DNA of 17,307 nucleotides from Rickettsiaceae bacterium (GTDB lineage: Bacteria; Pseudomonadota; Alphaproteobacteria; Rickettsiales; Rickettsiaceae). The first letter of the stretch is position 1; each line of letters begins with the position of its first letter. The notes beneath the pieces are model-generated. The model was given only the letters and a program-made list of their open reading frames with translations. It searched no databases and was not told the origin of the DNA. The stretch is from the NCBI GenBank assembly GCA_028372485.1, contig JAOMYS010000010.1, positions 1 through 17,307 of the forward strand. The letters run 5' to 3'. A program made the position numbers and the translations under genes. This document shows, in pieces, positions 17,119 through 17,307 of this stretch.

Positions 17119-17289
17119 TCATTGAAGCATCATAAAGCGTTGCCCGTATGGCTCAAAACAAAGATCGTTATTTGTCTTTTTGTACATGACCACTGGTCGT
17201 TCCGTAAGCGACTTTCCCTTCACAGTCATTCCGTAAGCGAGCGCTAAGGGAGCTATACGGAATCTCATCACTATAGAATCAACCTCCAT
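17119..17289 (-). CDS. Doubtful 56-residue open frame inside repeat DNA
   Basis: A minus-strand frame from ATG (17289) to TGA (17119) encodes 56 residues, beginning M-E-V-D-S-I-V-M-R-F-R-I and ending Y-G-Q-R-F-M-M-L-Q. No ribosome-binding site precedes it, and a stop codon lies just upstream in frame. Its first half is simply the translation of the palindromic repeat at 17225-17268. Dispersed repeats of this kind often give spurious or vestigial open frames in Rickettsiales. It could also be the remnant of an upstream gene whose 3' end was overwritten by the repeat. I recognise no family and consider a functional protein unlikely. Confidence 0.2.
   Translation of the reverse strand: MEVDSIVMRFRIAPLALAYGMTVKGKSLTERPVVMYKKTNNDLCFEPYGQRFMMLQ
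17196..17268. repeat. Palindromic intergenic repeat with a partial direct duplicate
   Basis: ATTCCGTA (17228-17235) and TACGGAAT (17256-17263) form a perfect 8-base inverted repeat around a 20-base loop. The left arm is also duplicated: GTC(G/A)TTCCGTAAGCGA occurs at 17196-17211 and again at 17225-17240, 29 bases apart. The GTCATTCCG...CGGAATCTCAT layout resembles short palindromic repeats scattered through Rickettsiales genomes. There is no T run, so it does not look like a classical terminator. Confidence 0.6.
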
Positions 17290-17307
17290 ACTTTAGAGAT
17301 CTCGTAT
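17257..17307 (+). repeat. Right copy of an operon-flanking repeat (runs off the window)
   Basis: The segment starts ACGGAATCTCAT and ends GAGATCTCGTAT at the window edge. The segment at 43-94 starts with the same 12 bases and ends GAGAGCTCGTAT, with nearly the same spacing (51 against 52 bases) and scattered matches between. The two lie in the same orientation at opposite ends of the operon. This copy probably continues beyond 17307. Confidence 0.55.

Noticed and set aside
17142..17190. Short plus-strand frame beginning M-A-Q-N-K-D
   Set aside because: Only 13 codons, no ribosome-binding site, inside repeat-rich DNA.
1..17307. tRNA, rRNA, CRISPR array or insertion sequence
   Set aside because: No cloverleaf, ribosomal RNA motif, regularly spaced repeat array or transposase-like frame was seen in the limited non-coding DNA.

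Overview
The window is one block of a Rickettsiales-type type IV secretion system (the rvh / VirB-like T4SS) from an AT-rich alphaproteobacterial intracellular symbiont or pathogen. Evidence for the order: virB3, virB4 and then a tandem run of greatly enlarged VirB6-family proteins, in that order and on one strand. This is the arrangement known from Rickettsia, Anaplasma, Ehrlichia, Wolbachia and Midichloriaceae. I cannot name the genus. Rickettsiaceae or Midichloriaceae both fit; short palindromic repeats in the flanks are also common in Rickettsiales.

Layout, read along the minus strand from right to left. 17307-17003 is a leader about 300 bases long, holding palindromic repeat DNA, a dubious 56-codon reading frame and the strong ribosome-binding site of virB3. 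Then come virB3 (17002-16715), virB4 (16696-14276), virB6a (14276-11685), virB6b (11681-9702), virB6c (9702-6253), virB6d (6253 to about 3676, split into two reading frames by a frameshift at a six-G tract near 4429-4434) and virB6e (3670-176). 175-1 is repeat-rich, non-coding DNA with several inverted repeats. Genes are separated by at most about 20 bases or overlap by one base in TGATG/TAATG junctions, so the block is almost certainly one translationally coupled operon.

How the genes work together: VirB3 and VirB4 form the inner-membrane and ATPase base of the secretion machine. VirB6 proteins form the inner-membrane channel. The five VirB6 paralogues share a membrane core with a recognisable signature (P-x-F...LF-x-x-T...F-D/E-x-W...Q/E-P). 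They fall into two sequence subgroups: a and b share a W-D-A-(L/I)-D-C-R-V motif, while c, d and e share a soluble domain just before the membrane core. Each also carries large extra domains: Cys-containing N-terminal regions that are probably periplasmic, and C-terminal tails that are Gly/Ala-rich (a, b), Ser-rich (c) or long, charged and helical (e). VirB6d, as reconstructed, has only a short basic tail.

The system itself is known. The points most worth a second look are the frameshifted virB6d and its G-tract, similar G-tracts in most of the other genes, the lipoprotein-type N-terminus of the polytopic VirB6e, the low-complexity tails, and related palindromic repeats bracketing both ends of the operon. 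No mobile element, CRISPR array, tRNA or rRNA was seen.
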